In this document: positions 8,622 through 17,308 of the stretch, in pieces
Numbering within the stretch: position 1 is the first letter of the stretch
Layout of the letters: every line of letters begins with the position of its first letter
Assembly: GCF_014204795.1 (NCBI RefSeq)
Contig: NZ_JACHMB010000001.1
Location: 10,304,501 to 10,368,500 of the forward strand
Origin: Nonomuraea jabiensis
Lineage (GTDB): Bacteria > Actinomycetota > Actinomycetes > Streptosporangiales > Streptosporangiaceae
Direction: 5' to 3'
DNA length: 64,000 bases
Made by a program: the position numbers and the translations under genes
The notes under the pieces: model-generated
The model's input: only the letters and a program-made list of their open reading frames with translations
Told to the model about the DNA's origin: nothing
The model's database searches: none

Positions 8622-9431
8622 ATGTCCATTGCCGAGGTGTCGGGCAAGTCCCTGGCGGAGCTCGTTTCCCTGCGAGGGCGGCGCGCGGTCGTGACCGGCG
8701 GCGGTCGCGGGCTGGGCAGGGCGATCGCGCTGCGCCTGGCCGAGGCGGGCGCCGACCTGCTGATCGGCGACATCGACGAGGAGCTCGCCGGCACCGCCGC
8801 CAAGCAGGTCGCCGAACGCCACGGGGTACGCGCGGCAGGCATCGCCATGGACGTCACCGACGCGGCGTCCGTGGCCGCGGCGGCCGACCTCGCGGTCACC
8901 GAGCTCGGCGGCCTGGAGATCTGGGTGAACAACGCCGGGATCTTCCCCAGCGTCCCGCTGCTGGAGATGAGCGAGGAGACCTGGGACCAGGTGTTCGCGG
9001 TGAACGCCCGCGGCGTCTTCGTCGGCGCGCGCGAGGCGGCCCGGCGGATGTCGGCCGGCGGCACGGGCGGCGTCATCGTGAACATCGTCTCGACCGCGGG
9101 TTTCCGCGGGAGCGCGCCGGGCCTGGCCGCCTACGTCGGCTCCAAGCACGCCGCCCGCGGTCTCACGCGCGAGCTGGCCCTCGAGCTCGCCCCGCTGGGC
9201 ATCCGCGTGCTCGGGGTGGCGCCCAGCTACGTCCCCACGGAGGGCAACATGATGGCGGCGGCCGCCGTGCCGGCCGGTGACCTCCCGCCGACCGACCTCA
9301 TGCTGAACAGCCCGGTCGGCCGGGTCGGCGTCCCCGACGACATCGCGCGCGTCGTCCTGTTCTGCGCGTCGGACCTGGCCGCTTTCATGACGGGCAGCAC
9401 GCTGCTCGCCGACGGCGGCGACACCGCCTGA
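8622..9431 (+). CDS. SDR family oxidoreductase
   Basis: 269 residues. The cofactor motif is GGGRGLG (about 26-32); NNAG, a catalytic serine in NIVSTAG and the YxxxK pair (YVGSK) follow. This is a classical short-chain dehydrogenase. It starts 12 bp after the rhamnosidase behind a strong GAAGGAG site, so it belongs to the same operon. One possible role is oxidation of L-rhamnose (rhamnose 1-dehydrogenases of the oxidative pathway are SDRs), but no other gene of that pathway is present, so the substrate is open. Confidence 0.85.
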   Translation: MSIAEVSGKSLAELVSLRGRRAVVTGGGRGLGRAIALRLAEAGADLLIGDIDEELAGTAAKQVAERHGVRAAGIAMDVTDAASVAAAADLAVTELGGLEIWVNNAGIFPSVPLLEMSEETWDQVFAVNARGVFVGAREAARRMSAGGTGGVIVNIVSTAGFRGSAPGLAAYVGSKHAARGLTRELALELAPLGIRVLGVAPSYVPTEGNMMAAAAVPAGDLPPTDLMLNSPVGRVGVPDDIARVVLFCASDLAAFMTGSTLLADGGDTA

Positions 9432-9438
9432 CGCGCGT

Positions 9439-10158
9439 TCAGCCGCCTTCGACCGGCACCGGGATCCGCGCCTCCACCTTGAACGACGCGCGATCGGCCC
9501 GGTAGACGTCACGCGCGAACTCGATGCAGCGCCCCTCGGCCGTGTACGTGCGGCGGGTCAGGAGGATCCCGCTGGAGGCGCTGCGGACCCGCAGCCGGGC
9601 GCAGGAGGCGTCGTCGATGACGATGGACTCGATGACGGCGGAGGCGTCGGCCGGCACGACGCCGTAGTGGGCACGCAGGATGTGCCAGAGCGAGCCGGTG
9701 AGGGGCCGCTCCAGCAGGCCGGGCGTGATCGCGCTGGGGAAGTAGGTGGTCTCCAGCGCGATCGGCTCGTCGTCGGCGAAGCGGAGCCGGTGCAGGGCGT
9801 GCACGGTCTCGTCACCGGCCAGGTTGAGCGCCTCCCTGGCCGAAGGGGTTGGGGCGCGCTCCTCGGCCCAGATGAGCTGGGCCGACGGCCGCCGCCCGGC
9901 CAAAATGATCTCGTCGGAGAAGCTGCCGATGTGGAACGGCACCCGCGGTTCGGCCACGAACGTGCCCCGCGGTGGCCGCCGGTAGACGTATCCCTCCTTC
10001 TCCAGCAGCGCCAGGGCCTGCCGGGCGGTCATCCGGCTGACGCCGAAGGTCTCGCTGAGCTCGCGTTCCGACGGCATGAGCGTGTGCGGACCGAGCTTCT
10101 CGCCGGTGATGCGGTCGCGCAGCTCCGCGGCGATCGTCACGTAACGGGGTGAGCCCAT
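9439..10158 (-). CDS. GntR family regulator, HutC subfamily (UTRA domain)
   Basis: 239 residues. The N-terminal winged helix includes LMPSERELSETFGVSRMTAR and a wing reading RRPPRGTFVAE; a UTRA effector domain occupies about residues 85-235. It is divergent from the kinase/flavoprotein operon. Three copies of a GGTCTANACC-like decamer, the known HutC-subfamily recognition type, lie in the 78 bp between them. The likely effector is the phosphorylated or free substrate of the neighbouring kinase. Confidence 0.92.
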   Translation of the reverse strand: MGSPRYVTIAAELRDRITGEKLGPHTLMPSERELSETFGVSRMTARQALALLEKEGYVYRRPPRGTFVAEPRVPFHIGSFSDEIILAGRRPSAQLIWAEERAPTPSAREALNLAGDETVHALHRLRFADDEPIALETTYFPSAITPGLLERPLTGSLWHILRAHYGVVPADASAVIESIVIDDASCARLRVRSASSGILLTRRTYTAEGRCIEFARDVYRADRASFKVEARIPVPVEGG

Positions 10159-10162
10159 GTCT

Positions 10163-10200
10163 GGACTATACCTTTCGGTCTACACCACATGGTATATACC
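10163..10200. promoter_or_regulatory. Triple GntR/HutC operator array
   Basis: Three related decamers start at exact 14-bp intervals: GGACTATACC (10163-10172), GGTCTACACC (10177-10186) and the perfect palindrome GGTATATACC (10191-10200). They fit the GGTCTANACC pattern of HutC-type regulators and fill the space between the divergent gntR-type gene (ATG 10158) and the kinase (ATG 10237), so both promoters are likely controlled. Confidence 0.75.
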
Positions 10201-10236
10201 AAGAGACCTTATCGCGCAGAAGGAGCAGATCTCACG

Positions 10237-11667
10237 ATGCACGTCCTCGCGATCGACCAGGGCACATCAGGGACCAAGGCCATCGTCGTGGACGCCGGTG
10301 GCGCCGTCCTGGCGATCGCCGAGGAGGCCCTGCGCCCGCGTTACCTGGCGGGCGGCGGGGTCGAGCAGGACCCGCGGGCCCTGCTCGACTCCGTCCTGAC
10401 CGCCGGGCGGCGCGCGGCCGCCGCGGCGGGCGTGCCGCTGGACGCGGTCGCCCTGGCCAACCAGGGCGAGACCGTGCTGGCCTGGGATCCCGTGACCGGC
10501 GAGCCGTTCACGCCCGCCATCGTCTGGCAGGACCGCCGTGCCGAGCCGCTGTGCGCCGCGCGGGCCGAGCAGGCCGGCCGGGTGGCCGCGCTGACCGGCC
10601 TCGTGCTCGACCCGTACTTCTCGGCGCCGAAGATGCGCTGGATCCGCGAGGAGCTGACCACCGAGGGCGTCGTGACGACCACCGACACCTGGCTGGTGCA
10701 CCGGCTGTGCGGGGCGTTCGTCACCGACGCCGCCACCGCCAGCCGCTCGCTCCTGCTCGGGCTGGAGGACGCGCGGTGGAACGGCGAGCTGCTGGAGCTG
10801 TTCGGTCTCGGCTCCGAACGGCTCCCCGAGATCGTCGCCGGCGACGCCGTCGTCGGCACGACCACCGCATTCGGCCCGGAGGTCCCCGTGACCGGGCTGA
10901 TCGTCGATCAGCAGGCCGCGCTGCTGGCCGAGGGGTGCCTGGAGGCGGGCACCGCCAAGTGCACCTACGGCACGGGCGCGTTCCTGCTCGCCCAGCTCGG
11001 AACGTCCCCCGCGCGCTCGGCGTCGGGCCTGGCCACCTCGATCGCCTGGCGGCTGCGCGGCGAGACGCGCTACTGCGTCGACGGTCAGGTCTACACCGCG
11101 GCCTCGGCCGTGCGCTGGCTCGCCGACCTCGGCCTCGTCTCCGGCGCGGACCAGCTCGACGCCGTCGCGGCGCCCTCCGGCGACGGCGTGCTGTGCGTAC
11201 CCGCGCTCGCCGGGCTGGCCGCGCCGTGGTGGGACGCCGGCGCCACCGCCTCGTTCACCGGCATGACGCTCAGCACCGGCCGCGGGCACCTCGTACGGGC
11301 GCTGCTGGAGGGGATCGCCGCGCAGGTCGCCGCGCTGACCGCGCTGGTCGGGGCGGATCTCGGCGCGCCGCTGTCGCGGCTGCGCGTGGACGGCGGCCTG
11401 ACCCGCTCGCGCGTCCTCATGCAGGCGCAGGCCGACCTCGCCCAGCTCCCCGTGGAGGTCTACCCGTCGCCGCACGCGACCCCGCTCGGCGCCGCCGCGT
11501 GCGCGCTGATGGCCCTCGACCCGGCCCTGGACGCCGCCGCGGCGGTGGGCGGCTGGCGACCGTCGGCCGTCTACGAGCCCGCCTGGCCCCCGGACCGGGC
11601 CGCCGCGTACCTGGAGCGGTGGCAGGCCGCCGCCCGGACCACCTTGTCGTCGAAGGAGAAGTCGTGA
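10237..11667 (+). CDS. FGGY family carbohydrate kinase (glycerol kinase-like)
   Basis: 476 residues. The first phosphate-binding motif is AIDQGTSGTKAIV at the N-terminus, with CTYGTGAFLL in the middle and the FGGY C-terminal ATP-binding region RVDGGLTRSRVLMQ. ATG 10237 is chosen with AAGGAG upstream; an in-frame ATG at 10189 lies inside the operator array. FGGY kinases phosphorylate sugars and polyols. The next two genes encode GlpA-like and GlpB-like flavoproteins, so glycerol or a related polyol such as erythritol or threitol is the best guess; true substrate unknown. The stop overlaps the next start (GTGA). Confidence 0.88.
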   Translation: MHVLAIDQGTSGTKAIVVDAGGAVLAIAEEALRPRYLAGGGVEQDPRALLDSVLTAGRRAAAAAGVPLDAVALANQGETVLAWDPVTGEPFTPAIVWQDRRAEPLCAARAEQAGRVAALTGLVLDPYFSAPKMRWIREELTTEGVVTTTDTWLVHRLCGAFVTDAATASRSLLLGLEDARWNGELLELFGLGSERLPEIVAGDAVVGTTTAFGPEVPVTGLIVDQQAALLAEGCLEAGTAKCTYGTGAFLLAQLGTSPARSASGLATSIAWRLRGETRYCVDGQVYTAASAVRWLADLGLVSGADQLDAVAAPSGDGVLCVPALAGLAAPWWDAGATASFTGMTLSTGRGHLVRALLEGIAAQVAALTALVGADLGAPLSRLRVDGGLTRSRVLMQAQADLAQLPVEVYPSPHATPLGAAACALMALDPALDAAAAVGGWRPSAVYEPAWPPDRAAAYLERWQAAARTTLSSKEKS

Positions 11668-13034
11668 GCACGTACGACGTGGCCGTGGTCGGCGGCGGCA
11701 TCGTCGGCTCGGCCATCGCGCGCCTGCTGGGCGGCACCGCGCTGTCGGTGGCGCTGGTGGAGGCGCGCGACGACGTGGGCGAGGGCACCAGCAAGGCCAA
11801 CACCGCCATCCTGCACACCGGCTTCGACGCCAGGCCGGGCACCCTGGAGTCCCGCCTGGTCGCCCGCGGCCACGACCTGCTCGGCCGGTACGCCGAGGCC
11901 ACCGGCATCCCGGTCGAGCGCACCGGGGCGCTGCTCGTGGCCTGGACGCCGGAGCAGCTCGACGCCCTGCCCGGGCTGCGGGCCAAGGCCGAGCGCAACG
12001 GCTACACCGCCTGCCAGATCGTGGACGCCACCGAGGTCTACCGCAGGGTCCCCGCCCTCGGCGCCGGCGCGCTCGGCGGGCTGACGGTGCCCGGCGAGTC
12101 CATCATCTGCACCTGGACCACGAACCTCGCCCTGGCCATCGACGCCGTCAACCGCGGCGTGCGGCTGCTGCGCGGCCACCGCGTCACCGCGGTCCACCCC
12201 GGGCCGGACACCACCAGGCTGGTGACCACGGCGGGCGAGCTCTCCGCCCGGTGGGTGGTCAACGCTGCCGGGCTCGGGTCCGACGTACTCGACGCCCTCT
12301 TCGGCCACGACCGCTTCACCGTCACGCCGCGCCGCGGCGAGCTGCTGGTCTTCGACAAGCTCGCCCGGCCGCTGGCGCCCTGCATCGTGCTGCCGGTGCC
12401 GTCGTCGGCCGGCAAGGGCGTGCTCGTCAGCCCCACCATCTACGGCAACGTCATGGTCGGCCCGACCGCCGAGGACCTGACGGACCGGGCCGCCACCGGC
12501 ACCTCCGAGGCGGGACTGGAGTTCCTGCGGGAGAAGGGCGCCGAGCTGATGCCCCGGCTGATGGCGGAGGAGGTCACCGCGACCTACGCGGGCCTGCGCG
12601 CCTCGATCGGGCGCGACGACTACCTCATCGACCTCGACGCCGGGCAGCGCTATGTCCTGGTCGGCGGCATCCGCTCCACCGGCCTGACCGCCGGCATGGC
12701 GATCGCCGAGCACGTCGCGGACCTGCTCAAGGGCCACCTCGACATCACCGGGCGCGCGGCCCTGCCCGCGCCGCCCCGCATGCCCAACCTGGGCGAGGCC
12801 TTCCCGCGCCCCTACCAGGACGCCGCCGCGATCGCCGCCGACCCGGAGTACGGCAGGGTCGTGTGCTTCTGCGAGCGGGTGACGAAGGGTGAGATCCGCG
12901 ACGCCCTGGCGTCGGTGATCCCGCCCGCCGGGGTGGAGGGCCTGCGCCGCCGCACCAGAGCCATGAACGGACGCTGCCAGGGCTTCTACTGCGGAGCCCG
13001 GGTACGCGAGATCTTCGAAGGGGGAGCGGGATGA
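11664..13034 (+). CDS. FAD-dependent oxidoreductase with [2Fe-2S] BFD domain (GlpA-like)
   Basis: 456 residues from a GTG overlapping the kinase stop, preceded by GAAGGAG. An N-terminal DAO-type FAD fold begins VAVVGGGIVGSAIA, and a C-terminal BFD-like iron-sulphur domain has cysteines in VVCFCERVTKGE and RCQGFYCG. This is the build of anaerobic-type glycerol-3-phosphate dehydrogenase subunit A and of related polyol-phosphate dehydrogenases. With the kinase upstream it probably oxidises the phosphorylated product, passing electrons to the flavoprotein encoded next. Confidence 0.85.
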   Translation: MSTYDVAVVGGGIVGSAIARLLGGTALSVALVEARDDVGEGTSKANTAILHTGFDARPGTLESRLVARGHDLLGRYAEATGIPVERTGALLVAWTPEQLDALPGLRAKAERNGYTACQIVDATEVYRRVPALGAGALGGLTVPGESIICTWTTNLALAIDAVNRGVRLLRGHRVTAVHPGPDTTRLVTTAGELSARWVVNAAGLGSDVLDALFGHDRFTVTPRRGELLVFDKLARPLAPCIVLPVPSSAGKGVLVSPTIYGNVMVGPTAEDLTDRAATGTSEAGLEFLREKGAELMPRLMAEEVTATYAGLRASIGRDDYLIDLDAGQRYVLVGGIRSTGLTAGMAIAEHVADLLKGHLDITGRAALPAPPRMPNLGEAFPRPYQDAAAIAADPEYGRVVCFCERVTKGEIRDALASVIPPAGVEGLRRRTRAMNGRCQGFYCGARVREIFEGGAG

Positions 13035-14269
13035 ATGACCAGGTACGGGTGGCCGTGATCGGCGGGGGCCCGGCCGGGCTCACCGCCGCCGCCACGCTCG
13101 CCCCGTCCGTGGACGGCGACGTCCTGGTCCTGGAGCGTGAGCCGGAGACCGGCGGCATCCCCCGGCACAGCGACCATCCCGGCTACGGCCTGCGCGACCT
13201 GCGCAGGTTCATCTCCGGACCCGCGTACGCGCGCCGGCTGACCGGCCACGCCCGCGACGCCGGAGCCAGGCTGGAGACCGAGGCCATGGTCACCGGCTGG
13301 GCCGGACCGCGAACCCTGGAGGTGACCTCGCCGAACGGCCGCCGCCTCGTCCAGGCCGACGCGGTGGTCCTGGCGACCGGCGCCCGGGAGCGGCCCCGCC
13401 CGGCCCGGCTCATCCCCGGCGACCGCCCCGACGGCGTCCACACCACCGGCCAGCTGCAGAACCTCGTCCACCTGCACCACCGCGAGGTCGGGCGGCGCGC
13501 CGTGGTGGTCGGCGCCGAGCTGGTCAGCTGGTCGGCGGTCCTGACCCTGCGCGAGGCGGGCTGCCGCACGGTGCTGATGACCAGCGAGTACGACCGGCCC
13601 GAAGCCTACGCGGCCTTCCACCTCCCGGGACGGCTGGCCTTCGGCGTGCTCGTCCGGGCCCGCACCCGGGTCGTCGCCATCAACGGCAGGGGCCGCGTGA
13701 CCTCGGTCGACATCGAGGACCTCGGCACCGGGCGGCGCCGCCGCGTCCCCTGCGACACGGTGATCACGACCGGCGACTGGATCCCCGACCACGAGCTGGC
13801 CCGTACGGGCGGCCTGGAGATGGACCCGGCCACGCTCGGGCCGCGCGTGGACACCTCCCTGGCGACGAGCCTGCCCGGGGTGTTCGCGGCCGGGAACCTC
13901 CTGCATCCGGTCGACACCGCCGACGTCGCCGCGCTCGACGGGCGCCACGTGGCCGCGGCCGTCCTGCGGCACCTGGCCGGGGACCCCGGGCCCGCCGGCG
14001 GGGTGCCGCTGGTGGCCCAGGCGCCCCTGCGCTGGGTCGCGCCGCAGCTCGTCCGCCCCGGCGGGCCGCCGCCCTCCCGCGGCCGGCTCCTACTGTGGGC
14101 GGACGCCTTCCGGACGCTTCCGCGGGTCACCGCCACCCAGGACGGGCGCGTCCTCGCCCGGGTCCGGCTCCCGTGGCCGGCCGCCCCCGGCCGGGTCTTC
14201 CGCGTCCCCTTCTCCATCGTGGCGGACGCCGACCCCGCGGGCGGCCCGGTGCACCTCACCCTGGAGTGA
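13031..14269 (+). CDS. FAD/NAD-linked oxidoreductase, partner subunit of the GlpA-like protein
   Basis: 412 residues starting at an ATG that overlaps the previous stop (ATGA). It opens with VAVIGGGPAGLTAAATLAP and has a second dinucleotide-binding site (AVVVGAELVSWSAVL, about 156-170) and the C-terminal FAD motif GVFAAGNLLHPVDTADVAA. The fold is that of pyridine-nucleotide-disulphide oxidoreductases without redox cysteines, as in GlpB-like or opine/sarcosine-oxidase-like partner subunits. About 100 C-terminal residues after position 310 form an extra domain I do not recognise. It ends 3 bp from the convergent beta-glucuronidase gene. Confidence 0.8.
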   Translation: MNDQVRVAVIGGGPAGLTAAATLAPSVDGDVLVLEREPETGGIPRHSDHPGYGLRDLRRFISGPAYARRLTGHARDAGARLETEAMVTGWAGPRTLEVTSPNGRRLVQADAVVLATGARERPRPARLIPGDRPDGVHTTGQLQNLVHLHHREVGRRAVVVGAELVSWSAVLTLREAGCRTVLMTSEYDRPEAYAAFHLPGRLAFGVLVRARTRVVAINGRGRVTSVDIEDLGTGRRRRVPCDTVITTGDWIPDHELARTGGLEMDPATLGPRVDTSLATSLPGVFAAGNLLHPVDTADVAALDGRHVAAAVLRHLAGDPGPAGGVPLVAQAPLRWVAPQLVRPGGPPPSRGRLLLWADAFRTLPRVTATQDGRVLARVRLPWPAAPGRVFRVPFSIVADADPAGGPVHLTLE

Positions 14270-14272
14270 CAG

Positions 14273-16033
14273 CTACCCCTGGGGTTTGCGGCTGCCGAGC
14301 GACCTCCAGCGGGCCCGCAGCGCGTGGGCGGCGGCCTTGGGCCTGCGGTCGCGGGTGAAGACGCCCTTCTTGTTGCCGTCCACGCGGTGGATGCCATGGG
14401 AGGTCTGGAAGTCGGCGAAGTTCCACACGTGCTCGCCGACGAACGCCTCGATCCGGTCGAACACCCGGTGGTTCATCTCCAGGTAGGCCTGCTGGTACTC
14501 CTCGGTCCACGGCGTGTCCCACACCGAGTGCAGGCCGGGCATGGTGTCGGCGCCGTACTCGCTCATCATGATCGGCTTGCCGAACCTGTCGGCCCAGCCG
14601 CGCAGGTCGTGCTCCAGGTACGTCTCGGCCGTGGCGAGGTCGCCGGTGGCGACGTACCAGCCGTAGTAGCGGTTGATGCACAGCACGTCGAAGAGGTCGG
14701 CGATGCGGTCGTTGTCGTGCGTGGCGAAGAGCACGGCCGCGTAGCTCACCGGGCGGGTGGGGTCGAGCTTGCGGGTGAGCTCCACCAGCGGCTCGAAGTA
14801 CTCGCGCGCCCCCTCCTCGTTGGAGGCCGGCTCGTTGGCGATGCACCACATGACGACACTGGGATGGTTCTTGTCGCGGGCGACCAGCTCGCGGATCGCC
14901 TGGGCGTGCGCCTCGCGGGTGGCCTCGCCGAACGTGTCCGGCGAGAAGGTGGGCCGGGGCGGGGCGCCGGTGAGCCCGGACGCGACGGCGAGGTTGAGGC
15001 CCACGGCGGCGGTCTCGTCGATGACGACGATGCCGTGCCGGTCGGCGAACTCCATCACCTCCTCCGCGTACGGGTAGTGCGAGGTGCGGAAGGAGTTGGC
15101 GCCGATCCAGTCCATGAGCTGGAAGTCGTGCACGAGATAGGCGTTGTCGTGGCCCTTGCCGCGCACCGGCGTGTCCTCGTGCCTGCCGAAGCCGGTGAAG
15201 TAGAACGGCTCGCCGTTGATGAGGAACCGCGTGCCGCGCACCTCCACCGTCCGCACGCCGAACGGCTCGGGGTAGCTGTCGACGACCCGCTCACCGTCCA
15301 GGACCTCGGCGACCAGGTCGTAGAGGTAGGCCGCGCCGGGGCGCCACAGCCGCACGTCCTCGATGCGCAGGGCGCCGTTCGTGCCGTCGGCCGTGGCGAC
15401 CTGGGTGCCGGTGGCGTCCAGCACGCGGACGCGGACCTGGGCGGGCGCGCTGGTCCGCACCGCGTACTCCACCGTCCCGTCCATGGCGGTGACGACGGTG
15501 ATGTCCTCGACGTGGACGGCGGGACGGCTGCAGAGCCACACCGAGCGGGCCAGGCCCGCGTAGTTGTAGAAGTCGTGCAGGTACGTCTGCCTGCGCCGCC
15601 CGTCGGCGGTGACGGTGATCGTGCCGGGCGGGATCGTCGTGTCGGTCAGCTCGTTGTTCACCCCGATGGTGAGGCGGAACTCCTGCCCGGCGCGCACGTG
15701 CTCGGTGACGTCGGCCTCGAACGGCGTGTAGCCGCCCACGTGCTCGGCCACGAGGATGTCGCCGACGTAGACCCGGCCCTGGTGGGTGGCCGCGTCGACG
15801 CGCAGGACGACGCGCTCGCCGGCCCAGCCGCGCGGCACCCGCACCTGCCGCTGGTACCAGACCCAGCCCACGTGGTCGCGGATCGCGCTGTCGGTGAACA
15901 GGTCGTTGTAGCTGGCCGGGACCGCCGCCTCCAGCGTGGTGTCGAGCGGGCCGGGGCCGCCGTCGAGGGCGAACCGCCAGAGCCCGTCGAGGCTGACCAG
16001 CTCGCGGGTGGCGGTGGAGCGCGGCTTCAGCAT
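14273..16033 (-). CDS. uidA: Beta-glucuronidase, GH2
   Basis: 586 residues, close to the 603 of E. coli UidA. A jelly-roll domain (about 10-180), an immunoglobulin-like domain (about 180-270) and a TIM barrel (about 275-580) are present. The catalytic acid Glu401 is in NEP and the nucleophile Glu492 is in MSEYG. The N-x-K pair in GNKKGVFTRDR (Asn554/Lys556), which recognises the glucuronate carboxylate, separates this from beta-galactosidases. No signal peptide. The ATG overlaps the GH1 stop by one base (TGATG), so the two are translationally coupled and likely release glucuronides and beta-glucosides together. Confidence 0.93.
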   Translation of the reverse strand: MLKPRSTATRELVSLDGLWRFALDGGPGPLDTTLEAAVPASYNDLFTDSAIRDHVGWVWYQRQVRVPRGWAGERVVLRVDAATHQGRVYVGDILVAEHVGGYTPFEADVTEHVRAGQEFRLTIGVNNELTDTTIPPGTITVTADGRRRQTYLHDFYNYAGLARSVWLCSRPAVHVEDITVVTAMDGTVEYAVRTSAPAQVRVRVLDATGTQVATADGTNGALRIEDVRLWRPGAAYLYDLVAEVLDGERVVDSYPEPFGVRTVEVRGTRFLINGEPFYFTGFGRHEDTPVRGKGHDNAYLVHDFQLMDWIGANSFRTSHYPYAEEVMEFADRHGIVVIDETAAVGLNLAVASGLTGAPPRPTFSPDTFGEATREAHAQAIRELVARDKNHPSVVMWCIANEPASNEEGAREYFEPLVELTRKLDPTRPVSYAAVLFATHDNDRIADLFDVLCINRYYGWYVATGDLATAETYLEHDLRGWADRFGKPIMMSEYGADTMPGLHSVWDTPWTEEYQQAYLEMNHRVFDRIEAFVGEHVWNFADFQTSHGIHRVDGNKKGVFTRDRRPKAAAHALRARWRSLGSRKPQG

Positions 16034-17223
16034 CAGATCTCCCCTCGGCGGGCGACCCCGCCCAGCCAGGCCAGGCTCGGCTTGGGGTGGCGCTCGAACG
16101 TCGTGCGGTCGACGGCGATGAGGCCGAAGGTCGGCTCCCAGTGGCCCCACTCGAAGTTGTCCAGCGCGGTCCAGTGCAGGTAGCCGCGCACGTCGACGCC
16201 GTCGTCCATGGTGGCGAACAGGTGGCCGAGGGCCTCGGAGGTGTAGGCGATCCGCCGCGTGTCGTCCGGGGTGGCGATGCCGTTCTCGGTGACGAGGACG
16301 GGCGTGTGGCCGGTCGTCTCCCAGGCGTGCCGGACGGCGATGCCGATCGCGTCGGGCCGGTAGGCGTTGCCGGTCATCGTGTTGTCCGGGTGCTGCGGGT
16401 GCGGGACGACGCCGTTCTCGTCGACGGCCTGGCTGGAGTAGGACTGCACGCCGATGAAGTCGTCGCCGCGGGCCGCCTCCAGGTAGAGGTCCTCGCGGAC
16501 GTGACGCACCTCGCGCAGCTTGTCCTCGTTGCCCGGGGTCGCGGTGAGCGCCTGGCAGGCCACCGTCCAGCCGACGGCCGCCCCGGTGTGCTCCTTCAGG
16601 ATCGCGCGGGCCGCGTGGTGCGCCTCGGCCAGCCGCTCGCCGATCGCCGGGTCGGGGTCGGGGAGCACCGGCCGCGCGGCGCCCTCGACGGTGGGGCTCA
16701 TCCACTCCTCGGTCGTCCGCCGGGTGGCCTGCGCGTCCCGGGCCATCCCGATCATGAGGGCGAGCATGTTGGGCTCGTTCATCGTGCACACCCACTCGAC
16801 GCCGTCGAGGATGCTTGTGGCCTGGCGCACGTAGGTCTGGAAGCGCTGGACGGCGTCGTCGGCGAGCCAGCTGAACCAGCGCGGGTTCGTGAAGTGGTGC
16901 AGCGTGATGACGGGGGTGAGACCCAGGTCGAGGGCGGTGTCGATCATCCGGCGGTAGTGGGCGAGCTCGGCCCGGGAGAACTCCCCGGGCACCGGCTCGA
17001 TGCGGGCCCACTCGATGCCGAAGCGGTAGGCGTTGAGCCCGGCCTCGGCCAGCAGGCGCATGTCCTCGGCGAAGCGGTGGTAGCTGTCGACCGCGTCGCC
17101 GCTGCGCTGCATGCCGGGCATCTGCTGCTCTAGGGCCCACCAGTCGCTGTTGACGTTGTTGCCTTCCACCTGGTGCGGGGCGGTCGCCGCACCCCAGAGG
17201 AAACCGGAGGGGAGCTGGGGCAT
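16033..17223 (-). CDS. Beta-glucosidase-like glycoside hydrolase, GH1
   Basis: 396 residues, short for GH1 but containing the whole barrel: N-terminal signature FLWGAATAPHQVEG, acid/base Glu150 in TMNEPN, nucleophile Glu313 in VTENGIA, and the C-terminal DNFEWGHWEPTFGL box. Start at ATG 17223 with AAGGAA seven bases upstream; codons further upstream overlap the regulatory region. First gene of the GH1-beta-glucuronidase operon, divergent from a TetR regulator. Aglycone and sugar specificity (glucose, galactose, fucose or glucuronate) cannot be read from sequence alone. Confidence 0.9.
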   Translation of the reverse strand: MPQLPSGFLWGAATAPHQVEGNNVNSDWWALEQQMPGMQRSGDAVDSYHRFAEDMRLLAEAGLNAYRFGIEWARIEPVPGEFSRAELAHYRRMIDTALDLGLTPVITLHHFTNPRWFSWLADDAVQRFQTYVRQATSILDGVEWVCTMNEPNMLALMIGMARDAQATRRTTEEWMSPTVEGAARPVLPDPDPAIGERLAEAHHAARAILKEHTGAAVGWTVACQALTATPGNEDKLREVRHVREDLYLEAARGDDFIGVQSYSSQAVDENGVVPHPQHPDNTMTGNAYRPDAIGIAVRHAWETTGHTPVLVTENGIATPDDTRRIAYTSEALGHLFATMDDGVDVRGYLHWTALDNFEWGHWEPTFGLIAVDRTTFERHPKPSLAWLGGVARRGEI

Positions 17224-17250
17224 GGTTGAGTTCCTTGCTCGAGACCATGG

Positions 17251-17292
17251 GTGTCGGCGACACGCTAGCATGAAAAACGAATCGCGATACTA
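17251..17292. promoter_or_regulatory. Candidate TetR operator region between GH1 operon and tetR-type gene
   Basis: GTGTCGGCGACAC (17251-17263) is a perfect 6-bp inverted repeat around one central G. Just beyond it, ATCGCGAT (17281-17288) is a second palindrome within a looser TAG-N21-CTA arrangement (17266-17292). Both lie in the 85 bp between divergent starts 17223 and 17309. Which is used is unknown. Confidence 0.45.
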
Positions 17293-17308
17293 ATTTGGAG
17301 GGGCGTCC

